Origin: OCS116 cluster bacterium AG-390-I16
GTDB lineage: Bacteria; Pseudomonadota; Alphaproteobacteria; MED-G09
DNA length: 51,084 bases
Assembly (NCBI GenBank): GCA_003279705.1
Contig: QCGZ01000007.1
Location: 1 to 51,084, forward strand
Direction of reading: 5' to 3'
Below the pieces are notes generated by a model that saw nothing but the letters and a program-made list of their open reading frames with translations, was not told where the DNA came from and ran no database searches. Below are positions 1-7,406 of the stretch, piece by piece; the first letter of the stretch is position 1, and the number at the start of each line of letters is the position of its first letter. Made by a program: the position numbers and the translations under genes.

Positions 1-1437
1 ATATAGTCTAGCGCCACTTAATATTGGAGCAAGTGCAACAGCATCACCACCGTTAAAATATACATCATATAAATTGACTAATTCAGACTCAACCATATTA
101 AAGCCAGCAACAAAATTAACATTACCATCAAAATCTGAACTAATAATAATATCGCCATATTTGTATTCATTGTCACTCATTGATGTGTCATAGGCAAATG
201 GGAAATCATGATAACCACCAACAGATCCACCAAAAATACCCATTGATCCACCACTATTTGGATCTGTCCATCCAGAAATTGGTAGTTCACCATTAGGGAA
301 AAATGGATTAGTTCCTTTATATAATTTAGTCCTACCATCATTATTCGTGTAGTCCTGTTGAGTTAAAATTATACGATCATGAAGTGCAAAATTTGCTTTG
401 ATAGTAATATTTTCAAATGAATTATTTTCTATTGCAAAAATATAGGCTTTTTCATCAACTTTATATACAGGGTCAATTGCTTGATAAGTTTGTCTAATAT
501 CAAATAGAGGATTACTTGGTGCTGTATCTAGTGGGCTAAAGCTTTGAAGTCCAGCCGTAGCTAAAAGAAGACCATTTAAACCTGAACCAGCAGTAGGTTG
601 TTCGCGGCCAAATTCAAAAGGGTTACACCCATAAGCAGGTGTTTCAGTCATTTTACACATTTGGCGACCAGCACGTGCTCTGTTGTCATCTTCTTCAAAT
701 TTCATGTAAGTAAATCTTGCAATGGTATCTTCATTTAAGTCTGCTTCTAGAACAGCTCTATAAGAGGAAATATCTCTACCGTCTACATCTTCACCCTCTT
801 TACCTGGGAACATGTTTGTAGAAAAACCATCTCTTCTTAAATTCATTCCTGAAACTCTAAGTCTAAGATTATCAGACAAAGGCATATTCATAGCAATTTT
901 TAATTTTCTACTATTATAATCTCCATACTCTATTTCAATATTTCCACCAGTTTCATTGGTAGGTCTAGCAAAAATTAAATTAACTGTTCCAGCAGTTGCA
1001 TTTGCTCCGTATAGAGTTCCTTGGGGGCCTCTTAAAACCTCTACACGCTCAACATCAAAAAATTCTGTCTCAAAAATACTTGTTGGAAGAGGGACACTAT
1101 CTAAGTGATATGCAACAGCGCCATCACCAGAAGCGGCAACTGCTGCTGAAGCAACACCTCTAATTGACATACTACCACCAGTAAAGTTACCTCGAGTATA
1201 TGTAATACTTGGAATATTAAACTGAAGATCACCAAAGGTTTCGATTTGTTGTAGCTCAAGAGCATCAGAACCAAAGGCCGAAACAGCAATTGGAACATCT
1301 TGAATACTTTGTTCAGATCTTTCAGCTGTTACAAGAATTTCTTCTATACCAGCATTAAGTGTCTGGGCTGAAGAATTTGTTGAGAAAATTAAAGGAGCAA
1401 TCATAAACATGATTGCGATTATTAAACGTTTTGACAT
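1..1437 (-). CDS. TonB-dependent receptor, N-terminal 479 residues (cut by window edge)
   Basis: The frame is open for 479 codons from an ATG at 1435-1437 to base 1 and has no stop, so the gene continues outside the window. A signal peptide (residues 1-24, ending NSSAQ) is followed by a TonB-box/plug start, EEILVTAER, at residues 32-40, then QDVPIAVSA and the plug signature VEVLRGPQGTLYG. These are hallmarks of outer-membrane TonB-dependent receptors that import large or scarce ligands using inner-membrane energy. The rest is alternating beta-strand barrel sequence. A strong Shine-Dalgarno sequence (GGGGAGG, minus strand, at 1447-1453) supports the start. The ligand cannot be read from the sequence. 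The next upstream gene (1830-4427) is a second receptor of the same type on the same strand but is separated by a terminator, so the two are probably transcribed separately. Confidence 0.93.
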   Translation of the reverse strand, partial: MSKRLIIAIMFMIAPLIFSTNSSAQTLNAGIEEILVTAERSEQSIQDVPIAVSAFGSDALELQQIETFGDLQFNIPSITYTRGNFTGGSMSIRGVASAAVAASGDGAVAYHLDSVPLPTSIFETEFFDVERVEVLRGPQGTLYGANATAGTVNLIFARPTNETGGNIEIEYGDYNSRKLKIAMNMPLSDNLRLRVSGMNLRRDGFSTNMFPGKEGEDVDGRDISSYRAVLEADLNEDTIARFTYMKFEEDDNRARAGRQMCKMTETPAYGCNPFEFGREQPTAGSGLNGLLLATAGLQSFSPLDTAPSNPLFDIRQTYQAIDPVYKVDEKAYIFAIENNSFENITIKANFALHDRIILTQQDYTNNDGRTKLYKGTNPFFPNGELPISGWTDPNSGGSMGIFGGSVGGYHDFPFAYDTSMSDNEYKYGDIIISSDFDGNVNFVAGFNMVESELVNLYDVYFNGGDAVALAPILSGARLY

Positions 1438-1561
1438 TATTAAGTGCCTCCCCAATTGCATACGCTTTATCGTATTTGTTATTTTTTTATAGGCTTAAGA
1501 TAGGATAGCATTCAAAATTTTAATAAGACAATGATTTTTTTTAAAAAAATGATAAAAAAGA

Positions 1562-1612
1562 CGTAGTGTACCAAAATTACAACATATTTAATTATTTATT
1601 TAGTACACTACG
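1562..1612. repeat. Perfect 10-bp inverted repeat upstream of a TonB receptor gene
   Basis: CGTAGTGTAC at 1562-1571 is repeated as its exact reverse complement at 1603-1612 with a 31-nt AT-rich spacer. It lies 125-175 bp upstream of the receptor start at 1437. The long spacer makes an intrinsic terminator unlikely. It could be a paired operator, a looped RNA leader or a relic of an insertion. Function is not known from the sequence. Confidence 0.5.
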
Positions 1613-1782
1613 CAAATGGGATTTTTTTTAGTTCCAAGGATCTAAAATAAATTTGCCCCCGACCATATATTCATAAGTATATGAAATTATTATTATTATT
1701 ATTTATGGCTTATGAAATCTTACAACCATTTTAATATTTATCAACTAAATAATTACTATTTATTATAAAAATAATTAGAAAT

Positions 1783-1810
1783 AAAAAAGGCGACTGAAAA
1801 GCCGCCTTTT
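1783..1810 (-). terminator. Intrinsic terminator of the TonB receptor gene at 1830-4427
   Basis: Read on the minus strand, AAAAGGCG (1803-1810) pairs with CGCCTTTT (1785-1792) around a 10-nt loop and is followed by further T residues. It begins about 20 bp after the stop codon of the 865-residue receptor. The GC-rich core in an otherwise AT-rich region, plus the T-tract, fits rho-independent termination. The A-tract on the other side could also make it work in the plus direction. Confidence 0.75.
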
Positions 1811-1829
1811 ATTATACAATTTTTATTTT

Positions 1830-4427
1830 TTAGAATTCTTTACCTAGGGTTATACCAAACATTTTAGGCAAATTTGGATACATTGCCCACGAACCAGGAG
1901 ACCCTGGAACATTAAATGATGTAAGCATGTATTCGTCTTTATTAAGATTTCTTCCCCAAAGCATAAGATTAATTCCTGAATTTTCATCTGAAATTCCAGC
2001 GCTTGCATTAATCATTCCAACTTTTCGAGAAGCGATTGAAGCTGGTACACCATCAGTTGCTTGATGGTTTTCTTCATAAACATATTCTGCTCTTATATAT
2101 CCACTCATAGAATTTGATAAATCAAAGTTGTATGTTCCAGAAACTGTAAAAGCTAATTCTGGAACTCCGCCAGGTGTTCGTCCTGAGAAATCTTTTACTC
2201 TTTCTCCGATAGGACAATTATCTTCTGCCGGCGGAAGTTGAGTTGGATCACAAGGTCCATTCTTAAATGTACCAAACTCTGCATCAATGTAACTTGCATT
2301 AAAAGTAGTTACAAAGTTTTCAGAAAGGAAGAATAATGAATCTATTTCAATACCTTTGTGAGTTTGTTCATCAACATTTACGAGATTAAAACCAGTTCCA
2401 ATAAATAAATTATTTTGTATTCCTTCAACAGTCATATGAAAGGCTGTTAAATTTAAATAACCATTGCTAAATGTCTTTTTAAATCCAACTTCAAAATTTT
2501 CTGCTTCTTCAGGGTCAGCAAAATAAATACTTGGATCCATTGGAAGACCGGCAAATACAGTAGCATTTGCGGACATATTTACAGAAATTGCTTTAAAACC
2601 AGTAGAATGACTAAAATATACAGAAAGGCTATCATCAAGATCATGCATAATTTTAAATGAATGTGTTACGTCATCTGAGTCCCATTTACCATCTTCATTT
2701 TCATTTGGATAGTTAAAGAATGGAGGGAAAAATTGTAATCCAGCTAATCCTGCTGTAGCAGGATTTAATATGAAAGGATAGGTTGCAAAAGTATCTGATA
2801 TGATAACATTTGAAACAACTGTTTTTTCATCTTTTGTGTAATTTACACCAAGAGAAACTGTGGTATTTGGAGAAATATCATAGTCAAGGTTAGCAAAGAT
2901 TGAAAAGGATTCATTATCCATATCAAAATATTCATGCTGAAGACCATCATTTAAATTATACCATTGGCTTCTTGTGCTAGCTGTAAGAACAGGAACGGCT
3001 CCTGCAATACCAGCATCTAATGCAGGACTTCCAGTTGAAACACCAGCTAATACTCCTCCAATTTGTGGAATTGATAGAGGAGGTAGAGCAAATCCTAGAA
3101 GAGATGTTTGAATAGCAGCAGGTAATTGAGATATACCAGACAATGTTTGAACTGCAACTCCTCCAGCTACAGAATTTAGGCTTGTTCCGGAAGCTCCTAG
3201 TAAGATGTCAGCTACTATTGGAAAGTATTCTTTATAAAGAACATCTCTATCGTGATTAACAGTTTCATCTTGATAAAAGGCTCCAATCATCCACTGAAAA
3301 GGACTATCATTATTAGAACTAATTCTAAATTCCTGAGTAAAGGTTTCAAATTCATCAGCTATGCTATTTGTTAGTAACGGCATAGCACTAAAATCAACAT
3401 CACCGTCAAAAACTTCTTGCTCACTCTCGCGATAAGCAGTTATTGATTTAAATTTTACATTTTCCATTTCATAATCAACATGGAATGAGATACCACTTGT
3501 ATCAATTTTTGTTCTAGGTTCTTTATCTAAATATGTTTCGTAACCAAATGGATCAACAGGATTTTTGATAACTGGTTTCCCTAACATAGGACCTATAACA
3601 GATGCAAATCCAAGAGTAGCAGCACCATTTGTAAGTGCTGATGTGGTACAACAATTTTCATCTGCGCTATCCGAGTCAACAATTAATCTAAGTGTAAGGC
3701 TATCACTAACTTCAGATAGTAATTGGGCTCTTACTGAATAACGATCTCTATCATTTATTTCATTTCCAGTATTTAAATTTTTAGTATAGCCATCTCTTTC
3801 ATGAGTTGATGCTGTAATTCTAAAAGAAGTATTTTCTGAAATAGGCCCAGTTACTGTACCACCAATTTTTTGTAAACCATAATCACCACCTGTTATTTGA
3901 ATTTTTCCTCCAAATTCATTTTCAGGTAATTTTGTTGTGATACTAATTACACCAGCAGAAGAATTTTTACCAAATAAAGTTGATTGTGGTCCTTTTATCA
4001 CTTCTACTCTTTCCAGACTCATTAAATCATTCAGAGCAGATTGATTTCTAGAAATCATAACTCCATCAATCGAAACGGCCACAGCTGGTTCAACACCAGG
4101 ATTGTTAGCGCCATTTCCAAAACCTCTAATTAAAAAAGTATTTTGACTTGCAAATTGCTGTTGATTAATTCTCAAAGACGGAACAGATTGTTGCAGATCG
4201 ATTAGATCACTTATTGCTAATTGTTCAATTTCAACATCAGAAACTATTGATATAGCGATAGGTGCCTCTTGAAGTGTTGTTTCTTTTTTTGTTGCAGTAA
4301 CAACAATTTCTTCAATTAAATTATTAAATTGATTTTGTGAATTATTTGTTTGAGCTTCTGAATTATTGATTACAGTTAAAGAAAGTAAAAATGTAAGCAA
4401 TATAAAAACATTTTTGTGCCAACGCAT
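1830..4427 (-). CDS. TonB-dependent outer-membrane receptor (865 aa)
   Basis: Complete receptor. The signal peptide spans residues 1-25 (hydrophobic core FILLTFLLSLTVI), the TonB box and plug start EEIVVTATK is near residues 39-47, the plug signature VEVIKGPQSTLFGKNSSAG is near 141-159, and a long barrel ends in a terminal aromatic (GITLGKEF), as expected for BAM-assembled proteins. Residues 404-488 form an unusual Gly/Ala/Ser/Leu-rich hydrophobic stretch inside the barrel region, probably an external loop. A vicinal Cys-Cys pair is near 259-260. It is preceded by a GGGGAG Shine-Dalgarno (4435-4440) and followed by an intrinsic terminator. The dioxygenase gene 143 bp upstream on the same strand may belong to the same uptake and catabolism unit (inference). 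The ligand is unknown. Confidence 0.95.
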   Translation of the reverse strand: MRWHKNVFILLTFLLSLTVINNSEAQTNNSQNQFNNLIEEIVVTATKKETTLQEAPIAISIVSDVEIEQLAISDLIDLQQSVPSLRINQQQFASQNTFLIRGFGNGANNPGVEPAVAVSIDGVMISRNQSALNDLMSLERVEVIKGPQSTLFGKNSSAGVISITTKLPENEFGGKIQITGGDYGLQKIGGTVTGPISENTSFRITASTHERDGYTKNLNTGNEINDRDRYSVRAQLLSEVSDSLTLRLIVDSDSADENCCTTSALTNGAATLGFASVIGPMLGKPVIKNPVDPFGYETYLDKEPRTKIDTSGISFHVDYEMENVKFKSITAYRESEQEVFDGDVDFSAMPLLTNSIADEFETFTQEFRISSNNDSPFQWMIGAFYQDETVNHDRDVLYKEYFPIVADILLGASGTSLNSVAGGVAVQTLSGISQLPAAIQTSLLGFALPPLSIPQIGGVLAGVSTGSPALDAGIAGAVPVLTASTRSQWYNLNDGLQHEYFDMDNESFSIFANLDYDISPNTTVSLGVNYTKDEKTVVSNVIISDTFATYPFILNPATAGLAGLQFFPPFFNYPNENEDGKWDSDDVTHSFKIMHDLDDSLSVYFSHSTGFKAISVNMSANATVFAGLPMDPSIYFADPEEAENFEVGFKKTFSNGYLNLTAFHMTVEGIQNNLFIGTGFNLVNVDEQTHKGIEIDSLFFLSENFVTTFNASYIDAEFGTFKNGPCDPTQLPPAEDNCPIGERVKDFSGRTPGGVPELAFTVSGTYNFDLSNSMSGYIRAEYVYEENHQATDGVPASIASRKVGMINASAGISDENSGINLMLWGRNLNKDEYMLTSFNVPGSPGSWAMYPNLPKMFGITLGKEF

Positions 4428-4445
4428 AAGTAGTCTCCCCTACGT

Positions 4446-4480
4446 TAACAATGCTTTATTATTATTATTAATGATTGTTA
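4446..4480 (-). promoter_or_regulatory. Leader hairpin of the TonB receptor gene at 1830-4427
   Basis: TAACAAT (4446-4452) and ATTGTTA (4474-4480) form a 7-bp inverted repeat around an ATT-repeat spacer, ending just upstream of the GGGGAG Shine-Dalgarno at 4435-4440. It could be a leader stem controlling ribosome access or an operator. AT-rich stems arise easily by chance in this genome, so the assignment is weak. Confidence 0.3.
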
Positions 4481-4569
4481 GGATTAAAAAATACACAATA
4501 AAGTAATGATAGAGCGTATACAATAAAAATCTTCTAAAAAATAACTTTATGTTGTATTTATACAACTAA

Positions 4570-5496
4570 TTAGCTTAATTTTATTTCTCTTAGCCTTTCA
4601 TTTAAAAAATCGTCAGCACTAATCCCCTCTGGAAAAATATTAGGATTATTATCATTAATACAAGAATTTATGGTTTCTATAAAAAAATCAGGATTAAGAT
4701 GAATAAAAAAAGGCATCGAATATCTGGAATTATTTTCTAAAACATTTTTTGGATTAACAACTTTATGTGTTGTTGAAATTAATCTCTTATTCGTCAACCT
4801 TTCAAGCATATCACCAACATTACAAACAATAATTTCTGAATTAGTTTTAATAGGAATCCAATTATTGTTTTGATCCAGGATTTCTAATCCCTTTTGCTGT
4901 GTTCCAAGAAGAAGGGTCACTAAGTTAATATCTTCATGAGGACCTGCCCTAAGTCCAGCATTTTTTTTATCATTAGGTGGGTAGTGTATTAATCTTAAAA
5001 TAGAATTTCCTTGATTAATTTTATTATCAAACCAATCAGACTTTAAGCCAAGAAAAAGGGATATATATGATAATATTTTTTTCCCTAAAAAATCTAAATC
5101 TTTAAAAAAACCATTCAATGTTTGATCAAAAAACTGAATTTCATTTACATTTTCATTTGTGGGCATCTTATCAATATATTTTTCTTGCCAATTAAACCTA
5201 CCATGATGCCAAAATTCTTTTTGATCAGGGCTTAATGAGTTTACAGCTTTTTCAATTCCAAATGGGGTGTAACCTCTTTGTCCTGCACCCCCAACTTGAT
5301 GATATTTCATTTTATTTTCTATGGGTAAGTTAAAAAATTCTCTAGATAAATTTCTAACATTTTCAATGGTCTTGATCTTTAGATTATGGTCTTTAATTAT
5401 GAAAAATCCATATTTTTCACAACTTTTCCCTATATCTTTAGATATATCAATTTTTTCACGGTTTGACTCGTCTATAGAAATAATTGGTAAACTCAT
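4570..5496 (-). CDS. 2-oxoglutarate/Fe(II)-dependent dioxygenase, isopenicillin-N-synthase-like (308 aa)
   Basis: The N-terminal DIOX_N-type region is residues 5-110, with the family-typical segment YGFFIIKDH near 29-37. The C-terminal jelly-roll domain carries the iron ligands His187-x-Asp189 (GPHEDINLVTLL) and His244 (STTHKVVN), and the co-substrate motif Arg258-Tyr-Ser260 followed by MPFF. All expected catalytic residues are present, so an active cytoplasmic oxygenase is likely. The substrate cannot be inferred; family members act on amino acids, peptides, flavonoids, gibberellins and other small molecules. It lies 2 bp after the DUF1330 gene, which itself follows a DUF3108 gene, giving a three-gene minus-strand operon. 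A TonB receptor lies 143 bp downstream. Confidence 0.9.
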   Translation of the reverse strand: MSLPIISIDESNREKIDISKDIGKSCEKYGFFIIKDHNLKIKTIENVRNLSREFFNLPIENKMKYHQVGGAGQRGYTPFGIEKAVNSLSPDQKEFWHHGRFNWQEKYIDKMPTNENVNEIQFFDQTLNGFFKDLDFLGKKILSYISLFLGLKSDWFDNKINQGNSILRLIHYPPNDKKNAGLRAGPHEDINLVTLLLGTQQKGLEILDQNNNWIPIKTNSEIIVCNVGDMLERLTNKRLISTTHKVVNPKNVLENNSRYSMPFFIHLNPDFFIETINSCINDNNPNIFPEGISADDFLNERLREIKLS

Positions 5497-5498
5497 TT

Positions 5499-5906
5499 TT
5501 AAAAGTCTTTTGTCTCTATATTTAACTGACCATCTAGGCCAGCTGACCTATGCTTTTCACTCTCTAAATAGTCTGGATTTAAAATCATTTCCAACATCGT
5601 CTTTCTACTCGGATACTTCACAATGGCAATCCAATCCCATAATTTCTCAACTTCACCAAGCATTAGCCTGCTTACAACCCCTGAAAAGATTGGTTCCCCA
5701 CCAATTTTTTTTAAATGTTCTATTACCTCTATTCCATAAATTGCATAAGCCTCTTCCCCAGAAAGATTTGTTTTTCTTCCATCTTCATATACTGCTTTTT
5801 CTTTGAATTTTAAAAGATTGACCATATATATTGGTGTATCAATATCACCCTCTGTGAATTCCTTCATTTGCTTATCATTTGGTGTTAAGGCATTTTCATA
5901 TTTCAT
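5499..5906 (-). CDS. DUF1330 domain protein (135 aa)
   Basis: A small soluble protein with the DUF1330 pattern: IYMVNLLKFK near residues 26-35, a central YAIYG segment, GGEPIFSG near 69-76, and the closing WDWIAIVKYPSRKTMLEMI followed by HRSAGL. The family adopts a dimeric alpha/beta (ferredoxin-like) barrel fold and has no agreed biochemical function. It is commonly found near oxidative or catabolic enzymes. It sits between a DUF3108 gene (7 bp upstream) and the dioxygenase gene (2 bp downstream), so a shared transcript and a role in the same pathway are likely. No signal peptide or membrane helix is visible. Confidence 0.88.
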   Translation of the reverse strand: MKYENALTPNDKQMKEFTEGDIDTPIYMVNLLKFKEKAVYEDGRKTNLSGEEAYAIYGIEVIEHLKKIGGEPIFSGVVSRLMLGEVEKLWDWIAIVKYPSRKTMLEMILNPDYLESEKHRSAGLDGQLNIETKDF

Positions 5907-5913
5907 AATATTT

Positions 5914-6687
5914 TTATCCTATGTAATTATCCTTTATTTCTTTTGCTTTTATCACTAATGCTCCAAGTGGTGTATCGATTGTAAATTTAATAGGTATCCA
6001 CATTTTTTCTTTTTCAAAAAAAGAATACCAATATGTAATAGCATTTTCCTCAGAAGCTGTTTCTAAGAAATCACTATTACTATAACCAACGATGGCATTG
6101 AAGGAGCCTCTGCAAATAATCGTTTCATATTCCTTATCATCAATTGTTAATTTTGAACTTTTTGATCTTTTATTCATTTTTATTTCATAAGATCTAACAC
6201 CATCAAAACTTTTACTATTCTCTAAGCATGGATTACTAAATTTATTTGAAACTACAAATACACTATTTGGATCACTGGCATTTTCTCCATATTTTTTTAA
6301 GAATTCTTCAGTTGGAATATCTTCTCCTCTATACGGAGGTTCTGCAGTTACTGAGATTGGTAAACCTTCGCTATAATTAATTTCTGCTACTCTCGATTTA
6401 TTTTTATTTTTAATCTCATATGAGAAATTATAAGAGTCACTTACAAGATTTTTATTGATGTATTTTCCATTGCTTTCAGCTAAAAAAACAAAACTTACAA
6501 ATACATCCACTAATCCTGATGCTGTTATTGTGGTTTTTATTTTCCAATCATCTTGATTAAGTTCTGCAGAGTAAAGGATATTGGCTACTTGAAACCCACC
6601 TAAATAGGCCGAGTATTTAAGTTCTGTTTCAGCTTTTAAGCTAGTAAAGTTTAAGATAATTAGCACCGATAGAATAATTTTTTTCAT
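5914..6687 (-). CDS. DUF3108 periplasmic or outer-membrane-associated protein (257 aa)
   Basis: The signal peptide (residues 1-19, MKKIILSVLIILNFTSLKA) precedes the typical DUF3108 opening LKYSAYLGGFQVANILYSAEL, predicting a beta-rich exported protein. The second half holds WYSFFEKEKMWIPIKFTIDTPLGALVIKA, the conserved closing segment of the family. Function is unknown. Family members in alphaproteobacteria are often chromosomal singletons, so its place at the head of the operon with DUF1330 and dioxygenase genes may be fortuitous. It is divergent from the HAD gene, with 86 bp between the starts holding both promoters. Confidence 0.85.
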   Translation of the reverse strand: MKKIILSVLIILNFTSLKAETELKYSAYLGGFQVANILYSAELNQDDWKIKTTITASGLVDVFVSFVFLAESNGKYINKNLVSDSYNFSYEIKNKNKSRVAEINYSEGLPISVTAEPPYRGEDIPTEEFLKKYGENASDPNSVFVVSNKFSNPCLENSKSFDGVRSYEIKMNKRSKSSKLTIDDKEYETIICRGSFNAIVGYSNSDFLETASEENAITYWYSFFEKEKMWIPIKFTIDTPLGALVIKAKEIKDNYIG

Positions 6688-6773
6688 AATTGTTTATTTT
6701 AAATATTTAAACTCTGTAATCAACTATAGCCTGATTTATTTAAGGAGGTTATTATAAAGCTTAGGAGTTTGAA

Positions 6774-7400
6774 ATGAATTATAAATCAATAATATGGGAT
6801 TTTGGAGGTGTCATAACATCAAGTCCTTTTGAAGCATTTAACAAATTTGAGTTAAGTAATAATCTTCCAAAAGATATAATTAGAACAATCAATTCAGAGA
6901 ACCCCGATGATAACGCTTGGGCAAAATTTGAAAGGAATGATATTGATCTAGATGAATTTGATAATTTATTTTCTATAGAAGCTGATAAAAAGGGATTTAA
7001 AATTTCTGGAAAGCAAGTTGTAAAATTACTATCTGGTGAAATTAGAGAGCAAATGGTAGATTTTTTGTCTTTCTTAAAAAAAGACTATAAGCTTGGATGT
7101 ATTACAAATAATATTCAAAATAGTAAGAATGAAAAGGTCAATCACCTCAATGAAGCTGGTCAAGTTATGAAGATTTTTGATCATATAATAGAATCTTCAA
7201 AAGTAGGTTTAAGAAAACCAGATCCCAAAATTTATTATATGTCTTGTGATGCTCTTGGTGTTAAACCTCAAGAATGTATTTATCTTGATGATTTGGGTAT
7301 AAACTTGAAACCAGCAAGGGAAATTGGAATGACTACAATTAAGGTGATAGATCCAAATGAAGCTATTAATGAAGTTAAAAAATATCTGCAATTAATATAA
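6774..7400 (+). CDS. HAD-superfamily hydrolase, subfamily IA (208 aa)
   Basis: Four HAD motifs are visible: I, the nucleophile region IIWDFGGVIT with Asp9; II, GCITNN near residues 103-108; III, the lysine segment VGLRKPDPKIY; IV, CIYLDDLGINL. Motif I is Asp-x-Gly rather than the usual Asp-x-Asp, a pattern shared with the YihX/ACAD10/epoxide-hydrolase N-terminal group, so a small phosphatase or dehalogenase-like activity is possible but the substrate is open. The start is supported by AGGAG at 6763-6767. It ends 6 bp before the regB-like kinase gene, so the three genes (HAD, kinase, regulator) may be co-transcribed. Confidence 0.88.
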   Translation: MNYKSIIWDFGGVITSSPFEAFNKFELSNNLPKDIIRTINSENPDDNAWAKFERNDIDLDEFDNLFSIEADKKGFKISGKQVVKLLSGEIREQMVDFLSFLKKDYKLGCITNNIQNSKNEKVNHLNEAGQVMKIFDHIIESSKVGLRKPDPKIYYMSCDALGVKPQECIYLDDLGINLKPAREIGMTTIKVIDPNEAINEVKKYLQLI

Positions 7401-7406
7401 ATTATT

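Larger units (their letters stand above)
1438..1829. other. Non-coding region between two TonB receptor genes (392 bp)
   Basis: No open frame of convincing coding character is seen. It holds the Shine-Dalgarno of the downstream receptor, a small dyad (ATACG 1460-1464 / CGTAT 1471-1475), a perfect 10-bp inverted repeat at 1562-1571/1603-1612, a 6-bp inverted repeat at 1664-1669/1678-1683, a run of ATT triplets near 1686-1703, and the terminator of the receptor gene at 1830-4427. The promoter of the 1-1437 gene should lie here but no clear -35/-10 pair stands out. Confidence 0.7.

Noticed and set aside
1101-1298. Plus-strand 65-residue frame
   Set aside because: It lies inside the minus-strand receptor coding sequence and has no Shine-Dalgarno or recognisable family; it is a shadow frame.
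1686-1703. ATT triplet run as a microsatellite or phase-variation tract
   Set aside because: It is in non-coding AT-rich DNA well upstream of the gene start, and similar runs occur by composition; no in-frame or promoter-spacing effect is evident.
5321-5806. Plus-strand 161-residue frame across the dioxygenase and DUF1330 genes
   Set aside because: It spans two clearly coding minus-strand genes, with no family motifs. The opposite strand has convincing domain residues.
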